From contig VCMS01000399.1 in NCBI GenBank assembly GCA_022539475.1, positions 1 to 64,000 of the forward strand: 64,000 bases of DNA, read 5' to 3'. Position 1 is the first letter of the stretch; every line of letters begins with the position of its first letter. Source of the stretch: Gracilaria domingensis. Its lineage: Eukaryota > Rhodophyta > Florideophyceae > Gracilariales > Gracilariaceae. The notes below the pieces were generated by a model. That model was given only the letters and a program-made list of their open reading frames with translations, was not told the DNA's origin and made no database searches. The translations under genes were made by a program, and so were the position numbers. Below are positions 42,873 through 51,877 of the stretch, one piece after another.

Positions 42873-44882
42873 TCAGTTTTTCTGAGCGTCGCCGCCAATC
42901 TGCGGAGGTTGCGATTCCGCAGGGGCGGCTACAGTTCCACCATTCGATGGCACCGTTTCCTGGTTTCCAGGCTGAGTCTCCGCCTTCGCACGAAGGTACG
43001 ATTTGTCGGGAACACGTTCCCGCTTGGCGGGCGTCAACGACTCATATTGAGGCACGATCTTCGCCATATCCCGTATGGGCATTAAGCAATTCGGAGCGAT
43101 GTGCCCTGGCCTGTAACAGGTATGACAAATAAGATTACGAAGAAGATCCGCGTTGGGCGGCCGGCGCTCCTGTCGAGGGGGGTACGGGTCCCTCCAACCA
43201 GGGCGTTGGCTTCGATATCCGCCAGAGTGCGGCACGGGCAATGCCGGGACTTGACGTCCGGCGTACAGAGCGGGGTCTGCATCCACTGTAGACTGCTCCG
43301 TCGTCGACAGCAATTCCGAACTCGGCATTGAACCATCGTCCTGTAACAGGTGTAGGTTATCATAACCCCCTTGAACAGAACCTCGTGAGTGAGGCAGTGA
43401 GGAGTCTCGGCCTTCTACATGAAGGAGTCGGCGCGTGCGCGTCTTGATACCAGCGCGTGCTCGAGCTGCATCTCCCTCAGCTTGGGCAAATTGAACGAGT
43501 TCCAGATAGGTAATCCGGCGTTTGTTCTCCCGATAATGGGCTACCAACGTCCAAATTGATCGGTCCAGTCCATCAACAAACATCGTACACCGCTCGGCTG
43601 CGGAGAACACGTTGCCACATCTGTGGGAAGCCTTATTGAGGCGGGTCGAATAAACGGTTTCCGACTCTTCGGCTCCTTGCTTCGTGTCTCGTAGCGCGAG
43701 TATGGCACCTTGTATCGCATTGCCTGTTGCGTAAGAGCGCAGGAGATATTGTACCGCTTCCGGCCAGCACGTGACTCCTCCTTCGGAGGCGCGAGACGAC
43801 CCACGAACCGAATTGAATTGATCTTCGGCTACACCCGTCAAAAAGTACGGCAGCGCGATGTAGGCCTGTGCCTCACTCATCCGAAGTACATCGGCTTCCG
43901 CTACGAAGCGGCTAAGAAAATCCAAGACAAGAATTGGATCTTCCCCAGAGAACTTGTGGGGCTTTAGCGTGAGCTCCATTTGTCGGAGATGATTTCGCAC
44001 TTTGCCAGTCCCACGTGGGGTCCTCTGTGGCGTCGTGTCATCAAGCCGATAATATCGGTAAGATAGTAGCTTCCGATACAGTAAGTTTGTCGGCTTCAAC
44101 TCCTTCAATCCGAGGTCTCTCCGTCCTTTCGTACGGCCTCGTGCAACGCCAGAAGTGGCTTCAGTACCCCGCGAACGGGATGCACGATAGCGAGAGCGCT
44201 CTTCCGCGCTGTCCGAAGAGTCAGTAGACGATCCCTTTCTGGGGCCCTCCTCATCAGAAGAGGATGAAGAAGACGAGTCAGACTCAACCTTGACCTTCTT
44301 CTTTGCCGGACGATCCCGGGAACGGCGCGAGTGCTGAGAGCCCTCAGAAACCGGGGCTCCCGGCACAACAGCATCAGATACGATGATTTGCTCGACCGTC
44401 TCCAGATGGGTGGCCAGGCGGTCCAGGCGTGCGGCAGCCTGCTCGTGCAGACCAGCCGACACCTGTCGGTGTTCCATAATCTGGTTGACATCAGACCGTA
44501 AAACACGGACGTCGCTCGAAACATCCCGGACACCGGCTTCATCGAGCCGTTGCCGGAGTTTCGTAATATCCCGGATGAGGCCCACTTGGGAGTTCTGCAG
44601 GATGCGAACCTGAGCCTCTAATTCACGGAGGGTATACTCGTCGGACCGCGACGACATAACGTCAACCGCTGCGGCGGCATCAGCCGCAGGTGCGGTCTCG
44701 GTTGGCCCACGAGTGGGTGGGGTCCCGTTATCAGAACGGCGGCCCCGGGAAGCCGGTTTCGGGTCGCCATTGCCTGGGACCTCCAGTGCGTTCTTCGGCA
44801 ACGGAGGCAAACTTGCCGGCAAGCCGGACGAACCGGGCACAGAAGCGGCACGTGGCGCGCTACTCCTGCGACGGGACGACAT
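42873..44882 (-). CDS. Element 3 gag (669 aa)
   Basis: An open frame from ATG 44882, about 145 bases from the primer-binding site. Parts: a Pro/Ser-rich start; a coiled-coil-like stretch (about residues 80-180); an Arg/Ser/Glu-rich segment (SSSSSSDEEGPRK); LKELKPTNLLYRKL; a capsid-like middle (LDFLSRFVAEADVLRMSEAQ, FVDGLDRSIWTLVAHYRE); and one CCHC knuckle (CHTCYRPGHIAPNC) near residue 585. The frame looks whole. It packages the RNA of the element. Confidence 0.85.
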   Translation of the reverse strand: MSSRRRSSAPRAASVPGSSGLPASLPPLPKNALEVPGNGDPKPASRGRRSDNGTPPTRGPTETAPAADAAAAVDVMSSRSDEYTLRELEAQVRILQNSQVGLIRDITKLRQRLDEAGVRDVSSDVRVLRSDVNQIMEHRQVSAGLHEQAAARLDRLATHLETVEQIIVSDAVVPGAPVSEGSQHSRRSRDRPAKKKVKVESDSSSSSSSDEEGPRKGSSTDSSDSAEERSRYRASRSRGTEATSGVARGRTKGRRDLGLKELKPTNLLYRKLLSYRYYRLDDTTPQRTPRGTGKVRNHLRQMELTLKPHKFSGEDPILVLDFLSRFVAEADVLRMSEAQAYIALPYFLTGVAEDQFNSVRGSSRASEGGVTCWPEAVQYLLRSYATGNAIQGAILALRDTKQGAEESETVYSTRLNKASHRCGNVFSAAERCTMFVDGLDRSIWTLVAHYRENKRRITYLELVQFAQAEGDAARARAGIKTRTRRLLHVEGRDSSLPHSRGSVQGGYDNLHLLQDDGSMPSSELLSTTEQSTVDADPALYAGRQVPALPVPHSGGYRSQRPGWRDPYPPRQERRPPNADLLRNLICHTCYRPGHIAPNCLMPIRDMAKIVPQYESLTPAKRERVPDKSYLRAKAETQPGNQETVPSNGGTVAAPAESQPPQIGGDAQKN

Positions 44883-45025
44883 CGTTCACCGACACAGTCG
44901 GCCAATGGGCAACCAAAACAACTTCCGAAAACGGACAATGAGAGAACCGTAAGAACGGATATTCCCAACTATCTGGGCTCCAAACAAACGAACCAGCTCC
45001 AACGATTGTTGGCCAATAAAGCCGA

Positions 45026-45043
45026 TTCTAGGTCGGGAGACCA
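45026..45043 (-). promoter_or_regulatory. Primer-binding site of element 3
   Basis: Read on the minus strand it starts TGGTCTCCCGACC, three bases inside the LTR. TGG is the expected match to a tRNA CCA end. The tRNA was not identified. Elements 1 and 2 have near-identical sites. Confidence 0.7.
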
Positions 45044-45046
45044 GTT

Positions 45047-45906
45047 TGTGGTGCAAAACCGGTGACGGGAAAACAACAGCCGCGTCGCGGAAGAGCACCG
45101 ACAGGGGTGTTCGAACCCTGCTCCCTACAGGGGTAGGCGCAGTGACAGAACCCTCCGATAGGGCCAACACGAGCCGGGTGTAAATCCGGGTGACCCCGAT
45201 CTGGGCGTGCAGTCGGAGGTAGAGGGGGGTAGAATCGGCGTAGGTATCCGAATGGTTCCGGCGAGCCACAGCGAGTGGGGGTATCCAGCCCAACGGTATG
45301 GGACGAAAAAAGATCAAAAAACGAGCCGCACTGCGGAGCACTGACTCGCGATAAGCGGGAAAACTCCCGAGACAAATGGGACAAACCTACAATGTAGGGC
45401 AGAGTAGCGAAAGCCGTAAGACGGAAATGAAAACAGTAAAATAGATGAGAAAAGTGCCGTGACGACGGATTAGTACTCCTCAGGGACGGAGGTTGGTTGA
45501 TCAGCCCGGAATTGCGGCGGTATTCCCCAGGATGGGGCTTGTGACCGTGCGCAAGCGGCAAGAAGATCAGAGCCAAAGGCCTCGTTGAGGTTTACTTCCC
45601 GTACAGTGGCGGCAAGTGCCGCCACTTATATACGGCACTTGAAAATATCAATTAAAATACCTAACTATCCGGCGCTGCCGGCTAATACACTACAGGTGTG
45701 CCCCCGTGGCATGCTTGCCACGGCGCACCCGCTATCGGGCCAACTTGGCACACGTGTGCAGAAACACTACCCTTCCTAGGCACAACCCAAAATAGGGGCA
45801 CTACCCCAGTAGCCTCTCATAACCTGAGGTGTCGAAGCCGATGACGGATCAACAAACTATGAAAAGCACCTCGGTGCATCCCCACAAAAGGGCGTTTTGC
45901 TCTACA
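45047..45906 (-). repeat. Element 3 5' LTR (860 bp)
   Basis: Mate of 34126-34985. A hairpin with GTGGCGGCAAGTGCCGCCAC (45606-45625) lies upstream of TTATATAC, which may be a TATA-region signal, though its strand is uncertain. Confidence 0.95.
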
Positions 45907-45911
45907 ACTTC
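45907..45911. repeat. Target-site duplication of element 3, right (ACTTC)
   Basis: Directly follows the LTR end CTACA; equals the ACTTC at 34121-34125. Confidence 0.85.
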
Positions 45912-46830
45912 CGATATAGCGGATTGGACGGCTTCAACTCCTTTACGCCATGGTGCTCCTTTCTCTCCTTCCGAGTGCGGATAGCCCCTTGAGAGGTAAA
46001 AATAGTTTTAGACCGTGACTTTGACGAACAGGAACGCCGGCGGCGGCTATCATCCGAGAAATCGGAGGATGACGACGATGACGAACTGTCCGAACTACTT
46101 ACGGAGTCGGGGTCAGATACATTCGAATAATTACGGGATTCTTTCATAGACTTGCGACGGTTTCTCTTACTTGATCGATGAATGGAACTTTCGGCATCCG
46201 AAAGATTCCGCTTGGCAGCTTCTGTTTCCTCATGCATCCTAATGGTGGCTTTGAGGGTATCTAGACGTATATGGATTCGCTCTAGGGTGGTTCGGATTTC
46301 CTCTCTTTGGAGGCGATAGTTCTCTACATTTGCTCTTTGGGAACCAAACCACTCCATTATGGAATTCACCTCCTGTCTTACGGGAAAAACGTCTTCCGAG
46401 ACATCCTTATCTAGGAGTTCGTAGATTTGTCGACAGAGCTCCTCAACTGACTCGATGAGGGATACGTGGGCTGCAATTACGATGTTATGGCGGACGTTTA
46501 AATCACTGTTTTTCTGAGAGTCAAGCTTTTAGGCTGTGCGATTGAGGGTATTTTCAAGACTGGATTTTCTTGCTCTGGTTGCGGTGCAGCCTGCGAACAA
46601 AATTCTACAACCTTTTGTTTATCAATTGGCGCGTTCGGGTTTTCGGAGTTTTCAAGATTACTTCCCAGTTCGGGGTCCAATGTCCTTGAACGCGCCTCAC
46701 CCGAAAGAGCTTGGGTATTGCGAAATATCAGCAATATTTTGCAGCATAATTGGTTACAACCCTGGTTGTGAGCTCTTGATTCAATGCGTCTGGATCTTGT
46801 TGAAGTTCCGAAGTTGCAGGTAATACACAC
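45907..46830 (-). pseudogene. Right part of the older relative split by element 3 (gag N-terminal region)
   Basis: Minus-strand gag-like sequence with a long Ser/Asp run and VKELKPSNPLYRKL at its low end, equivalent to the same segment of the element 3 gag. It also has a Lys/Arg-rich part and, further up, a Pro/Gln-rich stretch (46830-46498). It stops at element 3 and its sequel lies at 33.78-34.12 kb. A few breaks. Fossil. Confidence 0.7.
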
Positions 46831-48212
46831 TGCCGTCTTTTCTGGTCGTCACCCACGCCTGACGCTACAAGTTGGATTTGGTCAAAGCTGCTGCTTGTTT
46901 CAACTGCAAGCCTCCTTTTGTGGGGCGTAGAATAAATTAACAGGTACGAAATGTCCGGCCGTGTGTGAAGGGCAGCCAGCTAAGGGGTACGGCTACCTTT
47001 GTCTGGGCAAATTTAATTAATTATTATCGCAAAGCTCTTACTGTTGGCAGCGTTATCCTAACTAAAAATAGACTTTCTCTAATCTGAGCTAAAAATTCTA
47101 AAAATACTAGCTGCAGGTAACAGTCTCTTTCTGGCGCATTAAATCATTTTTCGTACACCTCTCGTTTTCGTCGTTTAGAATTAGAATCTAACGTTTTGTT
47201 TCAAACAATGTAGTAAACGCTAGGCTTTTCCGTCATGTCACTGGGCGTATTTTGTCTTGCTTTTAGACATAGGATGCAATTAGATCAATAGAATATAAAA
47301 AAGTAAAAACACATGAAAAAAGAGTGCATGATGTCCCAAATTGGAAAGGCATATCCCCTGAATACCAAAACTGGTTTAATTCTCCAAGCTTTCTAGAGAC
47401 ATGTTAACAAGATATGCGAAAAATATGGGTTCTTTTAATTTTTTTTCTTTCTTTTACTATCATAAAATGTTTTAGAAAGTTGACAAAATTTCAGATTTGT
47501 AAATATTTGAGCAAACGTGTTAGGATTGTGCGACATAAAGTTCAAAAGAGAACTATTTAGCTTTTTTCCTTCTAACTTTATACATGATACTATTAATTTA
47601 CACTTTCCAGTAGCAGAAATTTGCTTATTTCGCAAATTTAAAAAGAAGCTTTGTTAGTTCTTCTGCAAGGCTTGCTTTGTATAAATCTGATTTAAACCGC
47701 GGGTAATTGTGACTGTACCAGAGAGCTGTGGCTCTTTCTCCTCGAATGTGTCGCTGCTAGCGGTTCTATGTTTTAAGGACATGTATGTTGATGAGTCTTC
47801 ATTTCAGGTTAAATTTCACCCCTCACATCGTCTCAATTTAGTCGCTTTTGCTTGTTTTCAAAACTTTGATTGAAAATGAAATTGTTTTGAATTTCTTATG
47901 TAAATAGCTATAAACTCAAAATCGTTCTATTTGGAATAGCTTACTCTTACTACACGTGCACGCAAACATGCGCACAAGTGTGAGACTACGAAATAAATTT
48001 TTTCTGAATTCTGAAAGAAAATTGCGTTTCACGGAGAAATAGAGCCGGGTGAGCCCCAGTCTCACAGTCAGCATGATGCTCTTTTCGAAGCAACAAGAGT
48101 ACAGGTCGCTCGGTACTGGGGCGGTACTGTCGGTACCGCAGTACCTTCACTCCTTGGACTGCTCCTCTGCACATAACACTGTGCGAAGCCCGAATCAATT
48201 ATTGATGCCAGA
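46831..48212. other. Gene-free, AT-rich interval before the first membrane-protein gene
   Basis: From about 46990 to 48000 the sequence is clearly richer in A and T than its surroundings, with many homopolymer runs and no convincing frame. Near the gene, at 48119-48140, GGGGCGGTACTGTCGGTACCGCAGTACC has short inverted GTACC/GGTAC words that may be promoter elements. No RNA gene is seen. Confidence 0.5.
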
Positions 48213-49610
48213 ATGGTCGAGGTGCCCTTTGCAAGTGGTGTTGTCGCTGCCTTCATCTTTCTTGTCTTCGAACTCCTAATCTTTCCCGTGCTCATTTATT
48301 CCACCTCCTGCGCCGCTGCCGTCTTTCTGCACTCGGAAGCGCAAAACGGACGTGAAATTCGGGTGGAATCCTTGAAGTTTCCGCTCTGGAATGAAGGGCT
48401 TTTACGTCATCAATGGTCCCATAAGCTTCTCCTTCTGCTTCGAGTCGTCTTTATTGCAATTCCTGTGTACATAGAAACAGGGCTTGAGTCTCGTCGTGTG
48501 TTCATGCCAGTATCTAGAATCGTCGAGAACGCCTACGTAGTAATCAAAACACACGAATCGCCTGAGTACTCATCTACTTCGGAAGCGGAAGCCGTGATAG
48601 TCTATGGCCAATGCACGAAGATGGACGGAAATGGATGGCTCACTGCAACAGTTGCAAATGTTACAAGACCGAGTAGATCCAGGGAGAAAGTGCAGTGCAT
48701 CGAAGATACTAGGAAGCCACTATACCGAAGTCTTCCTAACGTTGAGGCCATCGAGAACCCTTCCAGGTACGAACATGTCATAGGTTTGGGAATAACCTGG
48801 ATCGAGGGTCCACGACGGGAGTTTCCGAATGATCTCAGTGGTTATGACATTCCTCAAAACGCTACAGTGTTCCGAATCCAGAACTTGACCATGCTGAATG
48901 CCCAAGGATTCAATTGCGTCAATGACAAGATTCTCTACGAGCCCTTATATAGACCGCTGGAATCGGTGAGTCCCATTTGCGAGAAGGTGAGTGGCAATGT
49001 CACCGAGTTTTACGGCACGAAGGATGTCAATTTCACTTCTACCCCTCAACAGATTGGAACAGCTGGGAATGAATCGAGTCTTATTCGTACAATGAATGCA
49101 ACAATCGAGCTTCGTACGTTCTACGTAGAAAGGTTGCAGTTCAAGGACACTCGTCTCACAGCCGAGCAGTTGATGAAAGCGACCTATGGGCTGCCTTCAC
49201 CGAGAAATTTAGCGCTTTTTTATTATGTCTTGCGAAGTTTTTTGTACAAAAGAGCAAGAAATGTGACAGTCGAAGTTAACGGCGATGAATCCCGAAGAAC
49301 TGAGATAGAAAACTTGGTCATTGTCCTTGGCTTAATAGAGGTGGTGTTTGTGCTTTTGTCTGGCCTCACAATGTTGATATACACAAGGCTTCGACGGAAA
49401 GAAATTGAAACGCCGAACACACTAAATGGGCTTGCGGAAATCTGGGCACAGTCAAATGCTTCGTCTGCGCAGAAGGTGGGGAGGCGGCGTATCACCGTTC
49501 TTCTGAGGCTGAGGAAGGATTTGGAAGGCAAAAAAGCGAGCTTTCTTGAACCGGCAGCTCCAGAACGGCATGATTTGATCACCGAATCCGACTCCAGTAG
49601 TGAAAATTAG
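48213..49610 (+). CDS. Three-pass membrane glycoprotein, paralogue A
   Basis: 465 residues from ATG 48213 (MVEVPFASG), chosen because the paralogue starts at the equivalent place (MIELPFGNG). Hydrophobic segments: about residues 8-38, 71-88 and 368-391. Between the second and third lies an ectodomain-like part of about 280 residues with many N-x-S/T sequons (for example NVTR, NATV, NLTM, NVTE, NFTS). A short tail follows, with ETPNTLNGLAEIWAQ and a basic RRRITVLLRLRK stretch, ending in Ser/Glu. The motif PLWNEGLLRHQWSH between the first two segments is shared with the paralogue. It is probably a surface or endomembrane protein. No known family is recognised. It is single-exon, and its base composition fits a host gene. 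Confidence 0.75.
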   Translation: MVEVPFASGVVAAFIFLVFELLIFPVLIYSTSCAAAVFLHSEAQNGREIRVESLKFPLWNEGLLRHQWSHKLLLLLRVVFIAIPVYIETGLESRRVFMPVSRIVENAYVVIKTHESPEYSSTSEAEAVIVYGQCTKMDGNGWLTATVANVTRPSRSREKVQCIEDTRKPLYRSLPNVEAIENPSRYEHVIGLGITWIEGPRREFPNDLSGYDIPQNATVFRIQNLTMLNAQGFNCVNDKILYEPLYRPLESVSPICEKVSGNVTEFYGTKDVNFTSTPQQIGTAGNESSLIRTMNATIELRTFYVERLQFKDTRLTAEQLMKATYGLPSPRNLALFYYVLRSFLYKRARNVTVEVNGDESRRTEIENLVIVLGLIEVVFVLLSGLTMLIYTRLRRKEIETPNTLNGLAEIWAQSNASSAQKVGRRRITVLLRLRKDLEGKKASFLEPAAPERHDLITESDSSSEN

Positions 49611-50236
49611 AACGAGAGTTAGCCACTGAAGGCTCCGATTAAAATTGTTCCCGAACTGCTACGTTCGTCCTTTCAGTAGAATTCTAAGAGATGACGTCTT
49701 GTTGCAAGACTTGACGTACGTAGATACGAGGACGAAAGTCTGGAAGCGTGGCATTCCGTTCTGCCAACGGAGGCTATACGTGTTGAAGGTACGAAATTAA
49801 CAGCTGATTTTACAGCACTCTCGCCTTTCGTGATAACTTCTTCATTGGGCCGCCATGTGGTCCATCCTCCCAGGGTGATGATGATCTCCTTTGGAGATTA
49901 TTACCTCACCTTTTCTACCCTATTGTTATCCCGAGAAAACTGTTGCTTGAACTTTTGCGGGCATTTTGGTGTGTGCTTGTTTACGCTTTACGAGGCTTAA
50001 ATCCCAACAATGTCCCCAATCCTTAGCTTCAGATCGATATGGAACAGTTACTGTGGGTACTCGAGTAGTTTGACCTGAGTTTGACATACCGTGCTAGACT
50101 TATATGTAAATTAGCCGAAGAATTAGATCCCCAATTTCTACAGCTTCACACCCCATTTCACCCCACTTTCGAAGACAACGTTAATAAGATACTGTTGGCT
50201 TTGAAAATGGGGAGTTTTAATCCTTCCAAATTGTTG

Positions 50237-50272
50237 TCCAACCGACTGACCCCGCACGGTCGGTCAGTTGGA
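50237..50272. repeat. Hairpin 1 upstream of paralogue B
   Basis: TCCAACCGACTGACC and its near complement GGTCGGTCAGTTGGA around a six-base centre (CCGCAC). Confidence 0.6.
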
Positions 50273-50278
50273 CTTAGT

Positions 50279-50322
50279 CCACTTCTGTCGAAATTCAGCA
50301 TGCTGAGTTTCGACGGAAGTGG
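50279..50322. repeat. Hairpin 2 upstream of paralogue B
   Basis: A 44-bp spacer-free imperfect palindrome centred on GCATGC, with two mismatched pairs (CCACTTCTGTCGAAATTCAG against its partner). Confidence 0.7.
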
Positions 50323-50455
50323 AGAGTATTGAGATACTGCTCCCATCTTGCATGTCTCTTCAAGCTCCATTGTCATGAGTTGAAGACAGACCTGCATGCG
50401 ATCGATCAAAACTCTTTCGCATCCATACTGTCTCGCAGACCTGGAGTCACTCGCA

Positions 50456-51877
50456 ATGATCGAACTGCCATTTGGAAATGGTGGAACGGCAGCGTTGGTG
50501 TTCCTTATCTTTGAACTATTGGTATTTCCCATTCTCGTTACTGCCACGGCCAACGCCGCTTCTCTCTTCTCCCACACATTGGCCAAAAAAAACAAGAATA
50601 TTCGGGTTCATTCACTATCCTATCCTCTGTGGAATGAGGGTCTCTACAGCCGTCAATGGTCGCATGCCTTGCTCTTTCTTCTTCGACTGGTGTGCGTTGC
50701 AATTCCAGTCTACCTGGAAACGAGACTGGACTTTCGAGACCATCATCATTTAGTGACCAAGCGTGTGCAGAACGCGTTCGTTTCTGAACCAGTACTAGAT
50801 TGGTTGAATTACAGCACTCAAAGAAACAGCTCAATCTATGACCTTCGCGATCAGGCGGAACTGGTTTTCGATCGTTGTTCGTTTACGGATGAGGACGGGT
50901 GGGTCACTGCCAGTGTTGGGAATGTCACGTACTCTTCGAGAAACGACTTGCTGTTCATCAACTGCATTGACGGCACCGACAAACAAATCTACCGAACTAA
51001 AGGCGAACTGCCTGATAAAGCCGACCTGGACTTCTGGCTCCACGGTAAACTCAGACCAGGGGATCTGAGAGGTAAACTGAGTTTCTCGTTTGTTGAGGGT
51101 CCCCTTGTTGTTCTTCAGCCATCTTTTGAGAACGACTTTTACCTCCGAAATGAAACAGCGTACGAGCCGAAGAGTGTGAATGTGAGCGTTGCCAATGCTT
51201 CTGGTTTCGAATGCTTTCTTCCGTCATTCGAACCTGTAGAAATCGATTTCGAATTTCTTTGTCAACACATCAGCGGAAATGTGATCGATTACTACTATGT
51301 TGTTAAGGATTTTAACGAAGTGTCTTCATCTCAGCGGGAATACTCTCCTAGAGGCGAGAACTCCAGTGTTTACGACGTGACTATTGGGCCTCTGGACGTG
51401 GTGCTGCAGAAACTTGGAACACTAGAATTCCGAGAACAGGTACTGGTGACTGCGGAACATGTCGTGAACATAGGCATCGGCTTTGGTTTCGGGAGCACTT
51501 TGGATGGACTATTCACCGATCTTCGAAGTGTGTTGTATACAAGAACGGACAATTTGACCGTGATAGTCCCAGGAGAGGAGGTGTCGCAGAGAACGATTGT
51601 GGATGAAGTGATCATCATCGTTGGCGCGATCGAGGTGGGGGCGATTGTGGTATTTGGGCTGGCGATTCAGCTGTGCTTCATGTACAGATGGGGGCACGTT
51701 CAAAGCCCCAACACTGTGGATGGGCTTTCTCAGTGCTGGGCCCGCTCCATCGCTTGCGGGCAACGAAGCGGAGCGACGGGCGAGAAGGTGATCAGCTTGA
51801 GATTGAGAAAATCGGCTGCGGAAGGCGATGGACCGGCGCTGCTTGAGCCCGTCACGCGAATTGGATCATCCGTCTGA
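50456..51877 (+). CDS. Three-pass membrane glycoprotein, paralogue B
   Basis: 473 residues from ATG 50456 (MIELPFGNGG), preferred over an in-frame ATG 20 codons upstream because it lines up with paralogue A. Same plan as its neighbour: a hydrophobic segment at about 10-38, PLWNEGLYSRQWSH, a second hydrophobic segment (ALLFLLRLVCVAIPVYLET), an ectodomain-like part with N-glycosylation sequons (NSSIY, NVTYS, NVSVANAS, NSSVY, NLTVIV), a third membrane segment (VIIIVGAIEVGAIVVFGLAI) and a cytoplasmic tail with QSPNTVDGLSQCWARS and RLRKS. It is a tandem duplicate on the same strand, 845 bases downstream. Function unknown. Confidence 0.75.
   Translation: MIELPFGNGGTAALVFLIFELLVFPILVTATANAASLFSHTLAKKNKNIRVHSLSYPLWNEGLYSRQWSHALLFLLRLVCVAIPVYLETRLDFRDHHHLVTKRVQNAFVSEPVLDWLNYSTQRNSSIYDLRDQAELVFDRCSFTDEDGWVTASVGNVTYSSRNDLLFINCIDGTDKQIYRTKGELPDKADLDFWLHGKLRPGDLRGKLSFSFVEGPLVVLQPSFENDFYLRNETAYEPKSVNVSVANASGFECFLPSFEPVEIDFEFLCQHISGNVIDYYYVVKDFNEVSSSQREYSPRGENSSVYDVTIGPLDVVLQKLGTLEFREQVLVTAEHVVNIGIGFGFGSTLDGLFTDLRSVLYTRTDNLTVIVPGEEVSQRTIVDEVIIIVGAIEVGAIVVFGLAIQLCFMYRWGHVQSPNTVDGLSQCWARSIACGQRSGATGEKVISLRLRKSAAEGDGPALLEPVTRIGSSV

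Larger units (their letters stand above)
34126..45906 (-). mobile_element. Element 3: young chromodomain Ty3/Gypsy element with an antisense gene
   Basis: It is 11,781 bp long, with 860-bp LTRs at both ends, TG…CA termini and a 5-bp target duplication. Minus-strand order: LTR, primer-binding site, gag, protease-RT-RNase H, integrase, chromodomain, polypurine tract, antisense gene (plus strand), polypurine tract, LTR. The LTRs differ at a single base that I noticed, so insertion is recent. It looks nearly whole; pol has about two breaks. It landed in the gag of an older relative (33481-34125 and 45907 onwards). Confidence 0.95.
49611..50455. other. Spacer between the paralogues, with two hairpins
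   Basis: No gene is seen. Two adjacent inverted repeats (50237-50272 and 50279-50322) lie about 135-220 bases before the next start codon. The first 100 bases may hold the end of the upstream transcript. Confidence 0.5.

Noticed and set aside
44886-45576. Open frames of 150-180 codons in the LTRs of element 3
   Set aside because: Identical in both LTRs by descent, low in coding character, and lying in the leader/LTR region; no domain.
47435-47635. 66-codon Lys-rich frame in the AT-rich island, possible organelle gene
   Set aside because: Lys/Asn-rich peptides arise in any AT-rich DNA; no known organelle protein recognised.
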